NCBI RefSeq assembly: GCF_000382125.1
Contig: NZ_KB907547.1
Coordinates: 310,001-374,000 of the forward strand
DNA from: Eudoraea adriatica DSM 19308
GTDB lineage: Bacteria; Bacteroidota; Bacteroidia; Flavobacteriales; Flavobacteriaceae
DNA length: 64,000 nucleotides
Direction of reading: 5' to 3'
Made by a program: the position numbers and the translations under genes. Below are positions 35,474 to 44,294 of the stretch, piece by piece (position 1 is the stretch's first letter; each line of letters begins with the position of its first letter). Under the pieces are notes generated by a model that was given only the letters and a program-made list of their open reading frames with translations, was not told where the DNA came from and ran no database searches.

Positions 35474-36100
35474 CTAGTAAAATATTCTGAAAATCGTAAT
35501 TACGAGCAAAACCATCATTAATGCACTAAGAATGTAATTCGAATTTTTAGAAAATCGAGCCGTTTTAGCTTCCAATTTGTAAAAATAAACGGTGTACAGA
35601 TACAAGACCGTAAACGTGCCACTTCCGGCAGCTATAATGAATGTCAGTATATCCCAAATTTCAAATTTAATCCAACCAGATGCGTTCCACATTGCATTGA
35701 GCCCGCTATAATATGGTATAGTTAGTAAATTTAGGGCTGCAAGGAGCATTCCCTTAAAATAACTATTCTTTTTACTCACTCTAACGATTTTTATTTTTTT
35801 GGTTTTTTCGCGCTTAGCGGAAACAAAAAAATAAAGTGCAAAAAAGGCAAAAACGACAAGCGCAATTTTAAGCAGCAAATCTATTACCTCAGGATGTCTG
35901 AATAAATATTTAGAAATCAAAACGGCAATGTAAGCCTGGATCATGATCATACTAGCCACCCCAAGACTAAACATAATACCGTTTAGTTTTCCTTTTTTAA
36001 CACTGGTTTTTGCAGCATTCATATTTAACAGTCCCGGAGGAACAGTTGCCATAAATGCTGCTGAAAATGTCACAAAAAAAAGTATTATTAAATGTGTCAT
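35474..36100 (-). CDS. LysE-family translocator
   Basis: A 208-residue inner-membrane protein with about six hydrophobic segments. It resembles the LysE/RhtB amino-acid exporters: an N-terminal TVPPGLLNMNAAKTSVKKGK stretch corresponds to the family PGP region. It is the second gene of the operon with trmB. The substrate is unknown. Confidence 0.75.
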   Translation of the reverse strand: MTHLIILFFVTFSAAFMATVPPGLLNMNAAKTSVKKGKLNGIMFSLGVASMIMIQAYIAVLISKYLFRHPEVIDLLLKIALVVFAFFALYFFVSAKREKTKKIKIVRVSKKNSYFKGMLLAALNLLTIPYYSGLNAMWNASGWIKFEIWDILTFIIAAGSGTFTVLYLYTVYFYKLEAKTARFSKNSNYILSALMMVLLVITIFRIFY

Positions 36101-36103
36101 TGG

Positions 36104-36775
36104 TCAATTGACAGTGAACTTAATATAAGTTATTGGTTTGCCATCTTCAAGATACTGCTTTTCATAGAAAGTTTGTATATCCACTACTTCTTTTGGGCTT
36201 CCCTCGTTCCTGTATACATCATGATTTGCATTTAAAATCTCACAATCAAGCCCATGTAACAACCCCAATGTGTACCCATGCATAAATTCACTATCTGTTT
36301 TTAAGTTGATTACACCTTTATCCTTAAGTACAAACTTATATTTCTGTAAAAACGCCTTGTTCGTTAATCTGTGTTTAGTTCGTTTGTACTTTATTTGCGG
36401 ATCTGGAAACGTAATCCAGATTTCATCTACTTCATTTTCAGAAAAAATTAAATCTATCAATTCTATCTGCGTTCGTAAAAATGCCACATTCTCCAAATTC
36501 TTCTCCAGAGCCGTTTTAGCGCCTCTCCATAATCTGGCGCCTTTAATATCCACACCAATAAAATTTTTGGAAGCATTGCGCTGGGCAAGACCAACAGTGT
36601 ACTCTCCTTTGCCACAACCCAATTCCACAACTATGGGGTTTTCATTATTAAAATAACTCCTCCATTTTCCTTTGAATTCAAATTTGCCTTCAATTAGTTC
36701 ATCCCTGGTTGGTTGAATAACATTGCTGAAAGAACTATTTTGTTCAAATCGTTTAAGCTTATTTTTACTTCCCAA
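36104..36775 (-). CDS. trmB: tRNA (guanine-N7-)-methyltransferase
   Basis: A 223-residue SAM-dependent enzyme that methylates G46 of tRNA. The SAM site is VELGCGKGEYTVGLA, the acidic loop is GVDIKGARLWRGA, and the family signature ITFPDPQIKYKRTKHRLT is intact. It is the first gene of a three-gene operon. Confidence 0.94.
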   Translation of the reverse strand: MGSKNKLKRFEQNSSFSNVIQPTRDELIEGKFEFKGKWRSYFNNENPIVVELGCGKGEYTVGLAQRNASKNFIGVDIKGARLWRGAKTALEKNLENVAFLRTQIELIDLIFSENEVDEIWITFPDPQIKYKRTKHRLTNKAFLQKYKFVLKDKGVINLKTDSEFMHGYTLGLLHGLDCEILNANHDVYRNEGSPKEVVDIQTFYEKQYLEDGKPITYIKFTVN

Positions 36776-36800
36776 TATGAGCTATATTATGATGTTTCAG

Positions 36801-36808
36801 CAAAACTA
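36801..36808 (-). promoter_or_regulatory. Candidate -7 box (TAGTTTTG) of the trmB operon
   Basis: The minus strand reads TAGTTTTG, matching TAnnTTTG, 25 bases upstream of trmB and inside the short gap after the histidine kinase stop. Confidence 0.4.
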
Positions 36809-36831
36809 AGAAATTCTTTAAGAGGACAGAT

Positions 36832-37893
36832 TTAGTTGGCCTGAGGCTTGGCTTTTTCTAATGTAAATGAAAATTCGGATCCCACATCCACAACACTTTC
36901 AACATATATTTTTTCGCCATGTGCCTCAATTATGTGTTTTACAATAGACAAACCCAGACCGGAACCACCTTCTTTTCTGCTTCCGCTTTTATCAACCCTA
37001 TAAAAACGTTCAAAAATCCTTGGTATATGTTCTTCGGGAATTCCTTCACCATTATCAGTGACTCGAACAATTACTTTGTTCCTGATAAGGTTTTCGACGC
37101 TTACTTCGGTGGTACCTCCCTTATTACCGTATTTTAAGGAATTCACTATTAAATTAGACAATACCTGTTGTATCTTATCCTTGTCTGCTCTTACATAGAT
37201 CGGAGCTTCATAGTTCATATCGAAAGCCAGTGTTATATTTTTTTTGGCCGCTTTCATCTCCATAAGGTCAAAAACACTTTCTATGAGTTCAATAATATCA
37301 AAGTCCGTTAAATCCAAATTAAGATCACCAACTTCTAATTTTGTGATCAAATCGAGGTCCCTAATTATGTAAATAAGCCTTTCTATGCCTTTTTGGGCGC
37401 GTTGTAAATATTTTTTCCTAACCGCTTTATCATCCATAGCGCCATCGAGAAGTGTAAGAATATAGCCTTGTACGGTAAATAAAGGAGTTTTGAGTTCGTG
37501 AGAAATATTACCTAAAAAATCCTTTCTGTATTCCTCCCGGATTTTTAGTGTATCTATTTCAATCTTTTTGTCGAGGGCAAATTTTTCTATTTCCTCAGTC
37601 AGAGTTTTCATATCTGTTGTTACAGGATCGGCAGGGAAAGAGGAAGACTCCAACAGGGATACATCATCATAAATTTTCTTAATCCTCCGGTATATATATT
37701 TCTCAACGCGGACTTGAATTATACCGAAAGATATTGCAAAAACCAATAGTACTAAAAATAGAAGTATATACCAGTTGTCTTGAAACTGTTTTAGGTACAA
37801 CAGGAAAAGACTTAGAGATAGGGCAAGAATAATAGTGATTAAAAGAGCGGAACGGAATGCAAACTTGTATGACTTTTTTAACTTTATAGCCAT
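36832..37893 (-). CDS. Two-component sensor histidine kinase (PhoR-like)
   Basis: A 353-residue membrane kinase. Two membrane segments (about 14-34 and 42-60) are close together with almost no periplasmic loop, so it probably senses the membrane or acts through a partner. The phospho-acceptor is His132 in GNISHELKTPLF. The N box is VLSNLIVNSLKYGNKG, and G boxes are DNGEGIPEEH and GSGLGLSIVKHII. It overlaps the response regulator gene by one base, and the pair resembles PhoR/PhoB. Confidence 0.92.
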   Translation of the reverse strand: MAIKLKKSYKFAFRSALLITIILALSLSLFLLYLKQFQDNWYILLFLVLLVFAISFGIIQVRVEKYIYRRIKKIYDDVSLLESSSFPADPVTTDMKTLTEEIEKFALDKKIEIDTLKIREEYRKDFLGNISHELKTPLFTVQGYILTLLDGAMDDKAVRKKYLQRAQKGIERLIYIIRDLDLITKLEVGDLNLDLTDFDIIELIESVFDLMEMKAAKKNITLAFDMNYEAPIYVRADKDKIQQVLSNLIVNSLKYGNKGGTTEVSVENLIRNKVIVRVTDNGEGIPEEHIPRIFERFYRVDKSGSRKEGGSGLGLSIVKHIIEAHGEKIYVESVVDVGSEFSFTLEKAKPQAN

Positions 37894-38579
37894 TATAATA
37901 CAAACTTATAGCCTACTCCCTTGACAGTTTTAAAATGATTATCACCAATTTTTTCGCGAAGTTTTCTAATATGCACATCAATTGTTCTTCCTCCCACCAC
38001 GACTTCCTGTCCCCAGACTTTGTCCAATATAACTTCTCGTTTAAACACCTTATCTGGTTTTGAAGCTAATAATGCCAAAAGCTCAAATTCCTTCCGTGGC
38101 AGTATTATCTCCTTTCCCTTATTGATAACTTTGTATTCTTCACGGTTAATCTCAATGTTTCCGACTTTGAGAATATCTTCACTTTGACTCTTTTCTTCAC
38201 TTAAACGCCTCAATAAAGCCTTTATCTTACTCACCAATAATTTTGGTTTTATCGGTTTGGTAATATAATCATCTGCACCGGCATCGAAACCTGCGACTTG
38301 AGAATAATCCTCTCCCCGGGCAGTCAAAAAGGTAATTATAGTATTTTCTAATCCTTTCGTATTTCGAATAATCTCACATGCCTCGATTCCATCCATTTCT
38401 GGCATCATGACATCCAAAATAATCAAATGTGGAATTTTTTTCTTTGCCTTTTCAACACCTTCAATTCCATTTTTAGCTGTGTACACCTGATATCCCTGAG
38501 AAGAAAGGTTATATTTAAGAATCTCCAAAATATCCGGCTCATCATCTACCAATAAAATTTTTATGTCCTGCTTTTTCAT
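37893..38579 (-). CDS. Response regulator, OmpR/PhoB family
   Basis: A 228-residue two-domain regulator. The receiver domain has the acidic pocket VDDE (11-14), the phospho-acceptor Asp56 in ILDVMMPEMDG, and TARGED and TKPIKPK motifs. The C-terminal winged helix (about 130-228) has RTIDVHIRKLREKIG and ends KGVGYKF. It is the first gene of the operon with the kinase; the upstream region holds 10-11-base-spaced repeats that may be its own binding site. Confidence 0.94.
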   Translation of the reverse strand: MKKQDIKILLVDDEPDILEILKYNLSSQGYQVYTAKNGIEGVEKAKKKIPHLIILDVMMPEMDGIEACEIIRNTKGLENTIITFLTARGEDYSQVAGFDAGADDYITKPIKPKLLVSKIKALLRRLSEEKSQSEDILKVGNIEINREEYKVINKGKEIILPRKEFELLALLASKPDKVFKREVILDKVWGQEVVVGGRTIDVHIRKLREKIGDNHFKTVKGVGYKFVL

Positions 38580-38603
38580 GGATTACGGTTTGATCTATCT
38601 GAT

Positions 38604-38611
38604 CAAAAGTA
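38604..38611 (-). promoter_or_regulatory. Candidate -7 box (TACTTTTG) of the two-component operon
   Basis: The minus strand reads TACTTTTG, matching TAnnTTTG, 25 bases upstream of the response regulator start. It lies just downstream of the repeat array at 38639-38677. Confidence 0.45.
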
Positions 38612-38638
38612 AAGATAATACTAATATGCTTTGATTAC

Positions 38639-38677
38639 TTAACATTGATTTAATGATGATAACATTAATATAACATC
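38639..38677 (-). promoter_or_regulatory. Phased TAACAT repeats, possible response-regulator binding site
   Basis: On the plus strand TAACATT, TAACATT and TAACATC begin at 38640, 38660 and 38671, with a weaker TTTAATG near 38650. The spacing is therefore close to 10-11 bases throughout. PhoB/OmpR-family regulators bind such direct repeats one helical turn apart. The array lies about 60-100 bases upstream of the regulator gene, just beyond its candidate -33 region, which suits autoregulation. Confidence 0.35.
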
Positions 38678-38730
38678 TAAAAGTAAAATAGATGAAAAGT
38701 TGGTGTGCCATTCTCATGGAATTGTTCCTA

Positions 38731-38761
38731 ATTATGCATTTTGTCGAATATTATGCATTTT
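38731..38761. repeat. 12-base direct repeat upstream of the T9SS mini-proteins
   Basis: ATTATGCATTTT occurs exactly at 38731-38742 and again at 38750-38761, with a 19-base period. The second copy ends 37 bases before the candidate -7 box of the first mini-protein gene. It may be an operator. Confidence 0.5.
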
Positions 38762-38797
38762 ACAAATTGATGAAGGCAGATGGCTAGGTAAAATTTC

Positions 38798-38805
38798 TAT
38801 ATTTG
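38798..38805 (+). promoter_or_regulatory. Candidate -7 box (TATATTTG) of the first T9SS mini-protein
   Basis: TATATTTG fully matches TAnnTTTG and lies 27 bases upstream of the start codon at 38833. No clear -33 element at standard spacing, which could mean an activator is needed. Confidence 0.45.
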
Positions 38806-38832
38806 TGTTTATTAGTTTGTTGAACAGTGTAA

Positions 38833-39144
38833 ATGAAGCAATTCTACCTAGTTTTTTTCTTAGTTTTTATTTCTTTTAGCTACGGCCAGGAAGCCCGGAC
38901 TACCAGTGGTGAGATAGAGGGTTTTGAACTATATCCAAATCCTGTCACAACTGGTAAAGTTTATATACAAACAGCATTGAATGCCCCGAAAAGAATACTC
39001 ATCTTTGATGTTTTTGGCACGCAGAGACTTGAGACAACAATTCTAAGAAAGGAGCTCAATGTCTCTAATTTGGTTGCAGGGGTATATGTCCTTAGGGTAT
39101 ATGAAAAAGACAGAATGGCGACGAGGAAATTGATTATAAAGTAA
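38833..39144 (+). CDS. Mini-protein: signal peptide plus T9SS type A sorting domain only
   Basis: A 103-residue protein. The signal peptide covers about residues 1-19 (ending SYGQ). After a linker of about ten residues, the rest is a type IX secretion C-terminal domain: FELYPNPVTTGKVYIQT, RILIFDVFGTQ, LNVSNLVAGVYVLRVY and the terminal TRKLIIK. No cargo domain is present. T9SS sorting domains normally direct a large N-terminal cargo across the outer membrane. A paralogue of the same design follows 189 bases downstream. Confidence 0.85.
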   Translation: MKQFYLVFFLVFISFSYGQEARTTSGEIEGFELYPNPVTTGKVYIQTALNAPKRILIFDVFGTQRLETTILRKELNVSNLVAGVYVLRVYEKDRMATRKLIIK

Positions 39145-39333
39145 AATTACACCTCCAAAAAAGTCCCGGTTAAACCTTCTCAAAAAAAATATTGTTATCG
39201 GTGTAATGCAAATTTCATCGATTAACGTAATGCTCGTAAAAGTTTACCTACAAATATTTAGTTTTCACAACAATTTCTGTTAGGAGAATAGCTATTGGTT
39301 TATATTTACTTTGTTGATCCCAAATCAATATTG

Positions 39334-39657
39334 ATGCAAAAAGCCTACTTATTCTTTTTACTGGTTTTTACTTTAGTAGTTTCCGGACAGGAAAAACTTC
39401 CGGCTATCGACGAAAAAGACCAGGAAATCTCAGGTTTTGTACTTTATCCAAATCCTGCTATTGATGGCATTGTTTATATTAAGACTTTAAATATTGGAAG
39501 TAAAGATATTACCGTATTCGACGTCTTTGGTAAAATTGTTCTACAAGATCGGATTTCAACAAACATGCTTAATATAGGAAGGCTTTCACCGGGTGTTTAT
39601 GTAATTCAGGTGATTGAGAATAGTAAAACAATGACCAGAAAGCTGGTTGTAAAATAG
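39334..39657 (+). CDS. Second mini-protein: signal peptide plus T9SS type A sorting domain only
   Basis: A 107-residue paralogue of the preceding gene, with the same layout: a signal peptide (ending VVSGQ), a short acidic linker, then FVLYPNPAIDGIVYIKT, ITVFDVFGKIV, LNIGRLSPGVYVIQV and the terminal TRKLVVK. I chose the ATG that starts the signal peptide; the ORF could extend 39 bases upstream. A terminator follows after 28 bases. The pair probably arose by tandem duplication. Confidence 0.85.
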   Translation: MQKAYLFFLLVFTLVVSGQEKLPAIDEKDQEISGFVLYPNPAIDGIVYIKTLNIGSKDITVFDVFGKIVLQDRISTNMLNIGRLSPGVYVIQVIENSKTMTRKLVVK

Positions 39658-39685
39658 TCCTAAAAATAGTTCCTTTATCCTGCTG

Positions 39686-39706
39686 CTCCCCTGAGGGGCT
39701 TTTTTT
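39686..39706 (+). terminator. Terminator after the T9SS mini-proteins
   Basis: CCCC-TGA-GGGG (39688-39698) followed by C and a run of seven T. The stem is short but GC-only. It lies 30 bases after the stop of the second mini-protein. Confidence 0.6.
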
Positions 39707-39738
39707 ATTTTAACTATTTTTGTAGCCTTCTTACTGAT

Positions 39739-40716
39739 ATGGATATCAATAGCATTTTTGAGATAAGAACTTCATCGCAATTTAACAACATGGCGCTGGA
39801 AATATTTAATTTTCAATATGCCAATAACCCCATTTATCAGAAATTTTGCAGCTATCTTGGCAAATCCAGATCCAATGTAACTGCAGTAGAAGAAATTCCA
39901 TATTTGCCAATTCAATTTTTCAAATCCAAAAGAGTAATAACTACTAATCAAAAACCACAGCTTGTTTTTGAAAGCAGCGGGACAACAGGACAACTTGTAA
40001 GTAAGCATTATGTCATAAAGCCGGAAATTTATGAAGAGAGCTATTTGAACACCTTTGCTCATTTCTATGGGAACATAAAAGATTATTGCATATTGGCTTT
40101 GTTACCTTCTTATATGGAACGAGAAGGTTCTTCACTTATCTATATGGTAAAAGATCTCATTGAGAGAAGTGAAAATCCGAAGAGCGGCTTTTATCTTGAT
40201 AACAAAGTTGAATTACGAAAAGCCCTCCAAAGCCTGGATAAATCTGGCCATAAGACTCTCCTTATTGGTGTTTCCTATGCGCTTCTCGACGTTGCGGAGA
40301 ATCATTCTATGAATTTAAAGAATACAATTATTATGGAAACAGGCGGGATGAAAGGCAGGAGAATTGAATTGGTTCGTGATGAATTGCATAGAATTTTAAA
40401 AAATAGTTTTGGACTTGAAGCGATTCATTCAGAATATGGAATGACCGAACTGCTTTCCCAGGCATATTCAAAAGCTAACGGGATATTTAAATGCACACCC
40501 TGGATGTCTGTCTCAATAAGGGAAACAGATGACCCCATGTCTACTGAAACTTATGGGAAAATCGGCGGAATAAACATCATAGATCTCGCTAATATTTATT
40601 CTTGTTCGTTTATCGCAACACAAGATCTGGGGAAGGTTTATAAAGATGGAAGCTTTGAAGTACTGGGCAGATTTGACCACTCAGATGTTCGTGGTTGCAA
40701 TTTAATGGTCCTTTAG
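39739..40716 (+). CDS. LuxE-like acyl-protein synthetase/acyl-activating protein
   Basis: A 325-residue protein resembling LuxE (long-chain-fatty-acid--protein ligase) of the adenylate-forming group. The AMP-binding-type motif FESSGTTGQLVSKH lies at about 76-89, and SEYGMTELLSQAYS resembles the A5 region. LuxE proteins activate fatty acids as acyl-adenylates. No luxC, luxD or luciferase genes are present, so bioluminescence is not implied; Bacteroidota often carry a lone copy. The acceptor is unknown. Confidence 0.75.
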   Translation: MDINSIFEIRTSSQFNNMALEIFNFQYANNPIYQKFCSYLGKSRSNVTAVEEIPYLPIQFFKSKRVITTNQKPQLVFESSGTTGQLVSKHYVIKPEIYEESYLNTFAHFYGNIKDYCILALLPSYMEREGSSLIYMVKDLIERSENPKSGFYLDNKVELRKALQSLDKSGHKTLLIGVSYALLDVAENHSMNLKNTIIMETGGMKGRRIELVRDELHRILKNSFGLEAIHSEYGMTELLSQAYSKANGIFKCTPWMSVSIRETDDPMSTETYGKIGGINIIDLANIYSCSFIATQDLGKVYKDGSFEVLGRFDHSDVRGCNLMVL

Positions 40717-40739
40717 TACGTGTCTAAATTATATATAAA

Positions 40740-41498
40740 TCATTTCATAATACGTTTCGGGCTTTCGGTACCCATCCATTTATCCCAGAATGTGAAATAT
40801 AATCCAAAATTATAATTGAACTTTCTGTGATGCTTGTCGTGATGACTAGCGCCAATTACCCATTTCCCAAACCATTTTCCATATTTTCCCGATGGATATA
40901 TCTCAACTCCTGCATGATTAATTGTAGCTGAAATAGTCATAATTAGCAGGGTAAACAAAAAAGCATAAAAATGCAATGGTATAAACAAAACTATAAGTGG
41001 AAGTATAATAGCCTGCAACACTGTTTCAAAAGGATGAAAGGAGAAGGCAGTAAATACGGAAGTATGCACACTTTTATGATGAATCTTGTGAATGTACCTG
41101 TAAACAGAGGGTTTGTGCATCCAACGGTGAATCCAATAATAATAAGTATCCTGAATGAATAAAGTTATGAATACTCCAATTGGTAAATACCATAATGGAT
41201 AATCATTAATATCGAGGTAGATCGCTGTATAGCCCATAGACCACAATAAATAAATCGCTATAGCAAAAAATGCAAAAATCAACCCGCTTATCGCTGACCA
41301 GTACAATTCCTTAAATAATTGCTTTTTCTTTAAGGGTGTATGATCCAATATCCTCTTGTCAAATTTTTTTCTGAATAAAATGAAAAACGTATAGTGATAT
41401 ACTCCTGAGACTATCAAAAAGCGAATGAAAATGATAAGGAATAGAGTAAAAGTCAAAAGTAGCACCGCACTTAAGTCAAAAAAATCAATATCATTCAT
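40740..41498 (-). CDS. Fatty acid hydroxylase/sterol desaturase-family membrane protein
   Basis: A 252-residue integral membrane di-iron protein. The histidine boxes are visible: HRWMH, HKIHHKSVH, then NHAG and HHDKHH. About four membrane segments lie before and between them. Members hydroxylate or desaturate fatty acids, sterols or carotenoids. No carotenoid genes are nearby, so the substrate is open. Confidence 0.85.
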   Translation of the reverse strand: MNDIDFFDLSAVLLLTFTLFLIIFIRFLIVSGVYHYTFFILFRKKFDKRILDHTPLKKKQLFKELYWSAISGLIFAFFAIAIYLLWSMGYTAIYLDINDYPLWYLPIGVFITLFIQDTYYYWIHRWMHKPSVYRYIHKIHHKSVHTSVFTAFSFHPFETVLQAIILPLIVLFIPLHFYAFLFTLLIMTISATINHAGVEIYPSGKYGKWFGKWVIGASHHDKHHRKFNYNFGLYFTFWDKWMGTESPKRIMK

Positions 41499-41514
41499 TT
41501 ATATTCCCAATTTA

Positions 41515-42810
41515 TTACTTTAAAACCAGTATAAAATAATTCTTTTTACCTCGCTGGAGTAAAACATATTTATCGTTAATCAAATCTGCTTCCGAGATCA
41601 GATAATCTTCTTTTACTTTTTCCTTGTTAACAGAGATTGAATTTTGTTTCAGTTCTCTCCGTGCCTCCCCATTAGAACCTAAAAATCCTGTTTTAGCCGC
41701 CAATGCTGCAATCATGTCCAATCCGTTATCTAATTCAGATCTGAGAATCTCGGCTTTAGGGACGCCCTCGAAGATATCTAAAAAAGTGTTTTCGTCTAAA
41801 CCCATAAGATCTGCAGAAGTTGAATTTCCAAAAAGAATAGAACTTGCAATCAACGCTTTTTCAAATTCTTCCCTGGAATGAACCAAAATCGATATTTCTT
41901 CTGCAAGGCGTTTTTGCAGTATTCTAAAATGCGGTGTCCTGGAATGCTCAATAATCAAATTGTCTATTTCATCTTTAGACAGAAATGTAAAGATTTTAAT
42001 GTATTTTTCAGCATCCTCATCCGATGTATTCAGCCAATACTGATAAAATTTATAGGGCGAAGTTCTATGGGCGTCTAACCATATATTTCCACCTTCTGTT
42101 TTTCCAAATTTAGTTCCATCGGCTTTGGTAATAAGCGGGCAGGTCAGTGCATATCCTTTACCCCCTCCAATCCTCCGAATAAGCTCCGTGCCTGTAGTTA
42201 TATTACCCCACTGGTCACTCCCTCCCATCTGTAGTGTACAATTATAATTCTGAAACAGATATAAAAAATCATACCCCTGAACCAGCTGATATGTAAATTC
42301 CGTAAAAGACATACCCTCCTTTTCATCTGGCGACAGTCTCTTCCTGACAGATTCTTTGGCCATCATATAATTTACCGTAATATGTTTCCCAACATCACGA
42401 ATAAAATCCAGGAAAGTAAAGTCTTTCATCCAATCATAATTGTTAACCAAAACCGCAGAATTTTCTGCCTGGCTATCAAAATCCAGAAAACGCGACAATT
42501 GTTCCTTTATCGATTCCTGATTCAATCGAAGCGTAGTTTCATCTAATAAATTTCTCTCCGCCGATTTACCGGAAGGATCACCTATCATACCTGTAGCCCC
42601 TCCAATCAGCGCATAAGGTTTGTGGCCGGCAAGCTGAAAGTGCCTAAGCATCATTACACTCACCAAATGGCCAATATGAAGCGAATTTGCAGTTGGATCT
42701 ATCCCTACATAGGCAGATTGCATCCCGGTAAGTAAATGTTCTTCGGTTCCGGGCATAGCATCGTGTACCATTCCCCGCCATTTTAGTTCCGAAACAAAGT
42801 TTGAAATCAT
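41515..42810 (-). CDS. tyrS: Tyrosyl-tRNA synthetase
   Basis: A 431-residue class I aminoacyl-tRNA synthetase. The first signature reads HIGH (SLHIGHLVS), and the second is KFGKT in [20 protein letters not shown] marks the tyrosine site. A C-terminal S4 RNA-binding domain (about 360-431) is complete. Confidence 0.96.
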   Translation of the reverse strand: MISNFVSELKWRGMVHDAMPGTEEHLLTGMQSAYVGIDPTANSLHIGHLVSVMMLRHFQLAGHKPYALIGGATGMIGDPSGKSAERNLLDETTLRLNQESIKEQLSRFLDFDSQAENSAVLVNNYDWMKDFTFLDFIRDVGKHITVNYMMAKESVRKRLSPDEKEGMSFTEFTYQLVQGYDFLYLFQNYNCTLQMGGSDQWGNITTGTELIRRIGGGKGYALTCPLITKADGTKFGKTEGGNIWLDAHRTSPYKFYQYWLNTSDEDAEKYIKIFTFLSKDEIDNLIIEHSRTPHFRILQKRLAEEISILVHSREEFEKALIASSILFGNSTSADLMGLDENTFLDIFEGVPKAEILRSELDNGLDMIAALAAKTGFLGSNGEARRELKQNSISVNKEKVKEDYLISEADLINDKYVLLQRGKKNYFILVLK

Positions 42811-42836
42811 TTTACAGTCTCTTAAAATAGTTGCTG

Positions 42837-42844
42837 CAAATATA
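42837..42844 (-). promoter_or_regulatory. Candidate -7 box (TATATTTG) of tyrS
   Basis: The minus strand reads TATATTTG 26 bases upstream of tyrS. A second identical box lies at 42876-42883 on the same strand. Confidence 0.45.
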
Positions 42845-42910
42845 ATAGAAATAGCCAGCAGCTTAACTTATTGAACAAATATATCCAACCGAAATGAGTA
42901 ATTTAGCAGC

Positions 42911-43924
42911 ATGATTTTAGTTACGGGAGGAACCGGTCTGGTAGGTTCTCATCTTTTATTTCATTTGCTCAGGCAAGGTGCTTCTGTTAAAGCTATTCAT
43001 CGAAAAAATAGCAATATACAGAGGGTTAAAGAGGTATTCTCTTTTTATGAAGAAAATCCCGCAGCACTTTTTAGGCAAATTCAATGGATAGAAGCTGATA
43101 TTAATGATATCCCGGCGCTTGAATTGGCCTTTGAAGATGTTACTTCGGTCTATCATTGTGCAGCCTTTATTTCGTTTGATCCAAATGATTTCAATTCATT
43201 ACAAAAAATAAATAAAAGGGGTACAGAAAATATTGTAAACCTAAGTATTGCCAGGAAGATCAGGAAATTGTGTTATGTAAGTTCCATAGGAGCTTTGGGA
43301 AAGTCTGCAACAGGCCAAATGATCAATGAAGAAAGTGAATGGAATGATGCATTTTCAAATGTCTATGCATCTTCAAAACATTTTGCAGAAATGGAAGTCT
43401 GGAGGGGTGCGCAAGAAGGGCTCTCCATGGTAATTGTTAATCCTGGTGTTATCCTTGGTCCGGGATATTGGAAAAGTGGCAGTGGATTACTTTTTCAATC
43501 GGTTGCCAGGGGAATGCGCTATTACTTCCCGGGAGGCACCGGATTTATTTCAGTGGGTGATGTGGTTAAAATAATGGTTCAGCTTATGGATTCGCCTATC
43601 AAAAATGAACGTTTTATTGCAGTGGCGGAAAATTTGTCTTTTAAAAGTATTTTAGAGAAAATCTCTCACGGCTTTAACAGGCCCGCTCCTAAAATTCGAT
43701 TGAAATTTTGGCAGTTAGAATTTTTCTGGAGAATAGACTGGGTTTTAAAATTGTTTATCTCCGGAAAAAGGAAATTAACAAAACAAGGGCTAAGATCTTT
43801 GCGCTACCCACAGGTTTATGATAATTTAAAAGTACAGGAAGCACTTAACATGGAATATGAACCGATAAAAGCATGTGTGGACTATGCATGTGTAAAGTAT
43901 ATGGAGGCTCATTCCTCCTCCTGA
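42911..43924 (+). CDS. NAD-dependent epimerase/dehydratase (extended SDR)
   Basis: A 337-residue short-chain dehydrogenase of the extended type. The nucleotide-binding motif is GGTGLVGSHL (6-15), and the catalytic Tyr and Lys are in YASSKHFAE. Its closest kinds are dihydroflavonol-4-reductase-like and 3-beta-hydroxysteroid-like enzymes; the substrate is unknown. The last 16 bases overlap the end of the convergent DUF4296 gene. Confidence 0.88.
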   Translation: MILVTGGTGLVGSHLLFHLLRQGASVKAIHRKNSNIQRVKEVFSFYEENPAALFRQIQWIEADINDIPALELAFEDVTSVYHCAAFISFDPNDFNSLQKINKRGTENIVNLSIARKIRKLCYVSSIGALGKSATGQMINEESEWNDAFSNVYASSKHFAEMEVWRGAQEGLSMVIVNPGVILGPGYWKSGSGLLFQSVARGMRYYFPGGTGFISVGDVVKIMVQLMDSPIKNERFIAVAENLSFKSILEKISHGFNRPAPKIRLKFWQLEFFWRIDWVLKLFISGKRKLTKQGLRSLRYPQVYDNLKVQEALNMEYEPIKACVDYACVKYMEAHSSS

Positions 43925-44292
43925 ATTTCAATTAAGCTGTCTTTTTTACGTTCACCCAATTTGACAAAACGTTCTTTTTCATCGGTAATCCTGTTTTCCA
44001 ATTTCTTATAAATATCCTCATATTCTAAAGGCAAGGAGGCATAATATAAATCACTGGTTACAAACTGTACACTATCAACTTGATATTTATTATAAATATA
44101 ATCCATGGGCTCAAAATTCATATTTTCCATAACCTTGGGCCCCGAAGACTTAGCTGCATTTATAATGGCCAAATCATAAAGAATATCGATCATTTTGTCT
44201 TTGGAAATTAGATTAACAGGCTTTTCTACGACCTCCTCTCCACATGAGAAAAGAGTACCAATAAATACTATTAATAAGAAAATATTACGCAT
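43909..44292 (-). CDS. DUF4296 lipoprotein
   Basis: A 127-residue protein with a lipoprotein signal (IGTLFSCGEE, lipid-bearing Cys about residue 17). The mature part is a helical DUF4296 domain with KDKMIDILYDLAIINAA and SVQFVTSDLYYAS. It is the third gene of an operon after the DPM1-like gene and pyrC, with 2- and 3-base gaps. This order is typical of flavobacteria. Its function is unknown. Confidence 0.85.
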   Translation of the reverse strand: MRNIFLLIVFIGTLFSCGEEVVEKPVNLISKDKMIDILYDLAIINAAKSSGPKVMENMNFEPMDYIYNKYQVDSVQFVTSDLYYASLPLEYEDIYKKLENRITDEKERFVKLGERKKDSLIEIQEEE

Positions 44293-44294
44293 AA

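Noticed and set aside
39739-40716. Bioluminescence genes suggested by the LuxE-like protein
   Set aside because: No luxA, luxB, luxC or luxD is present in the window, and lone LuxE-like genes occur without luminescence.
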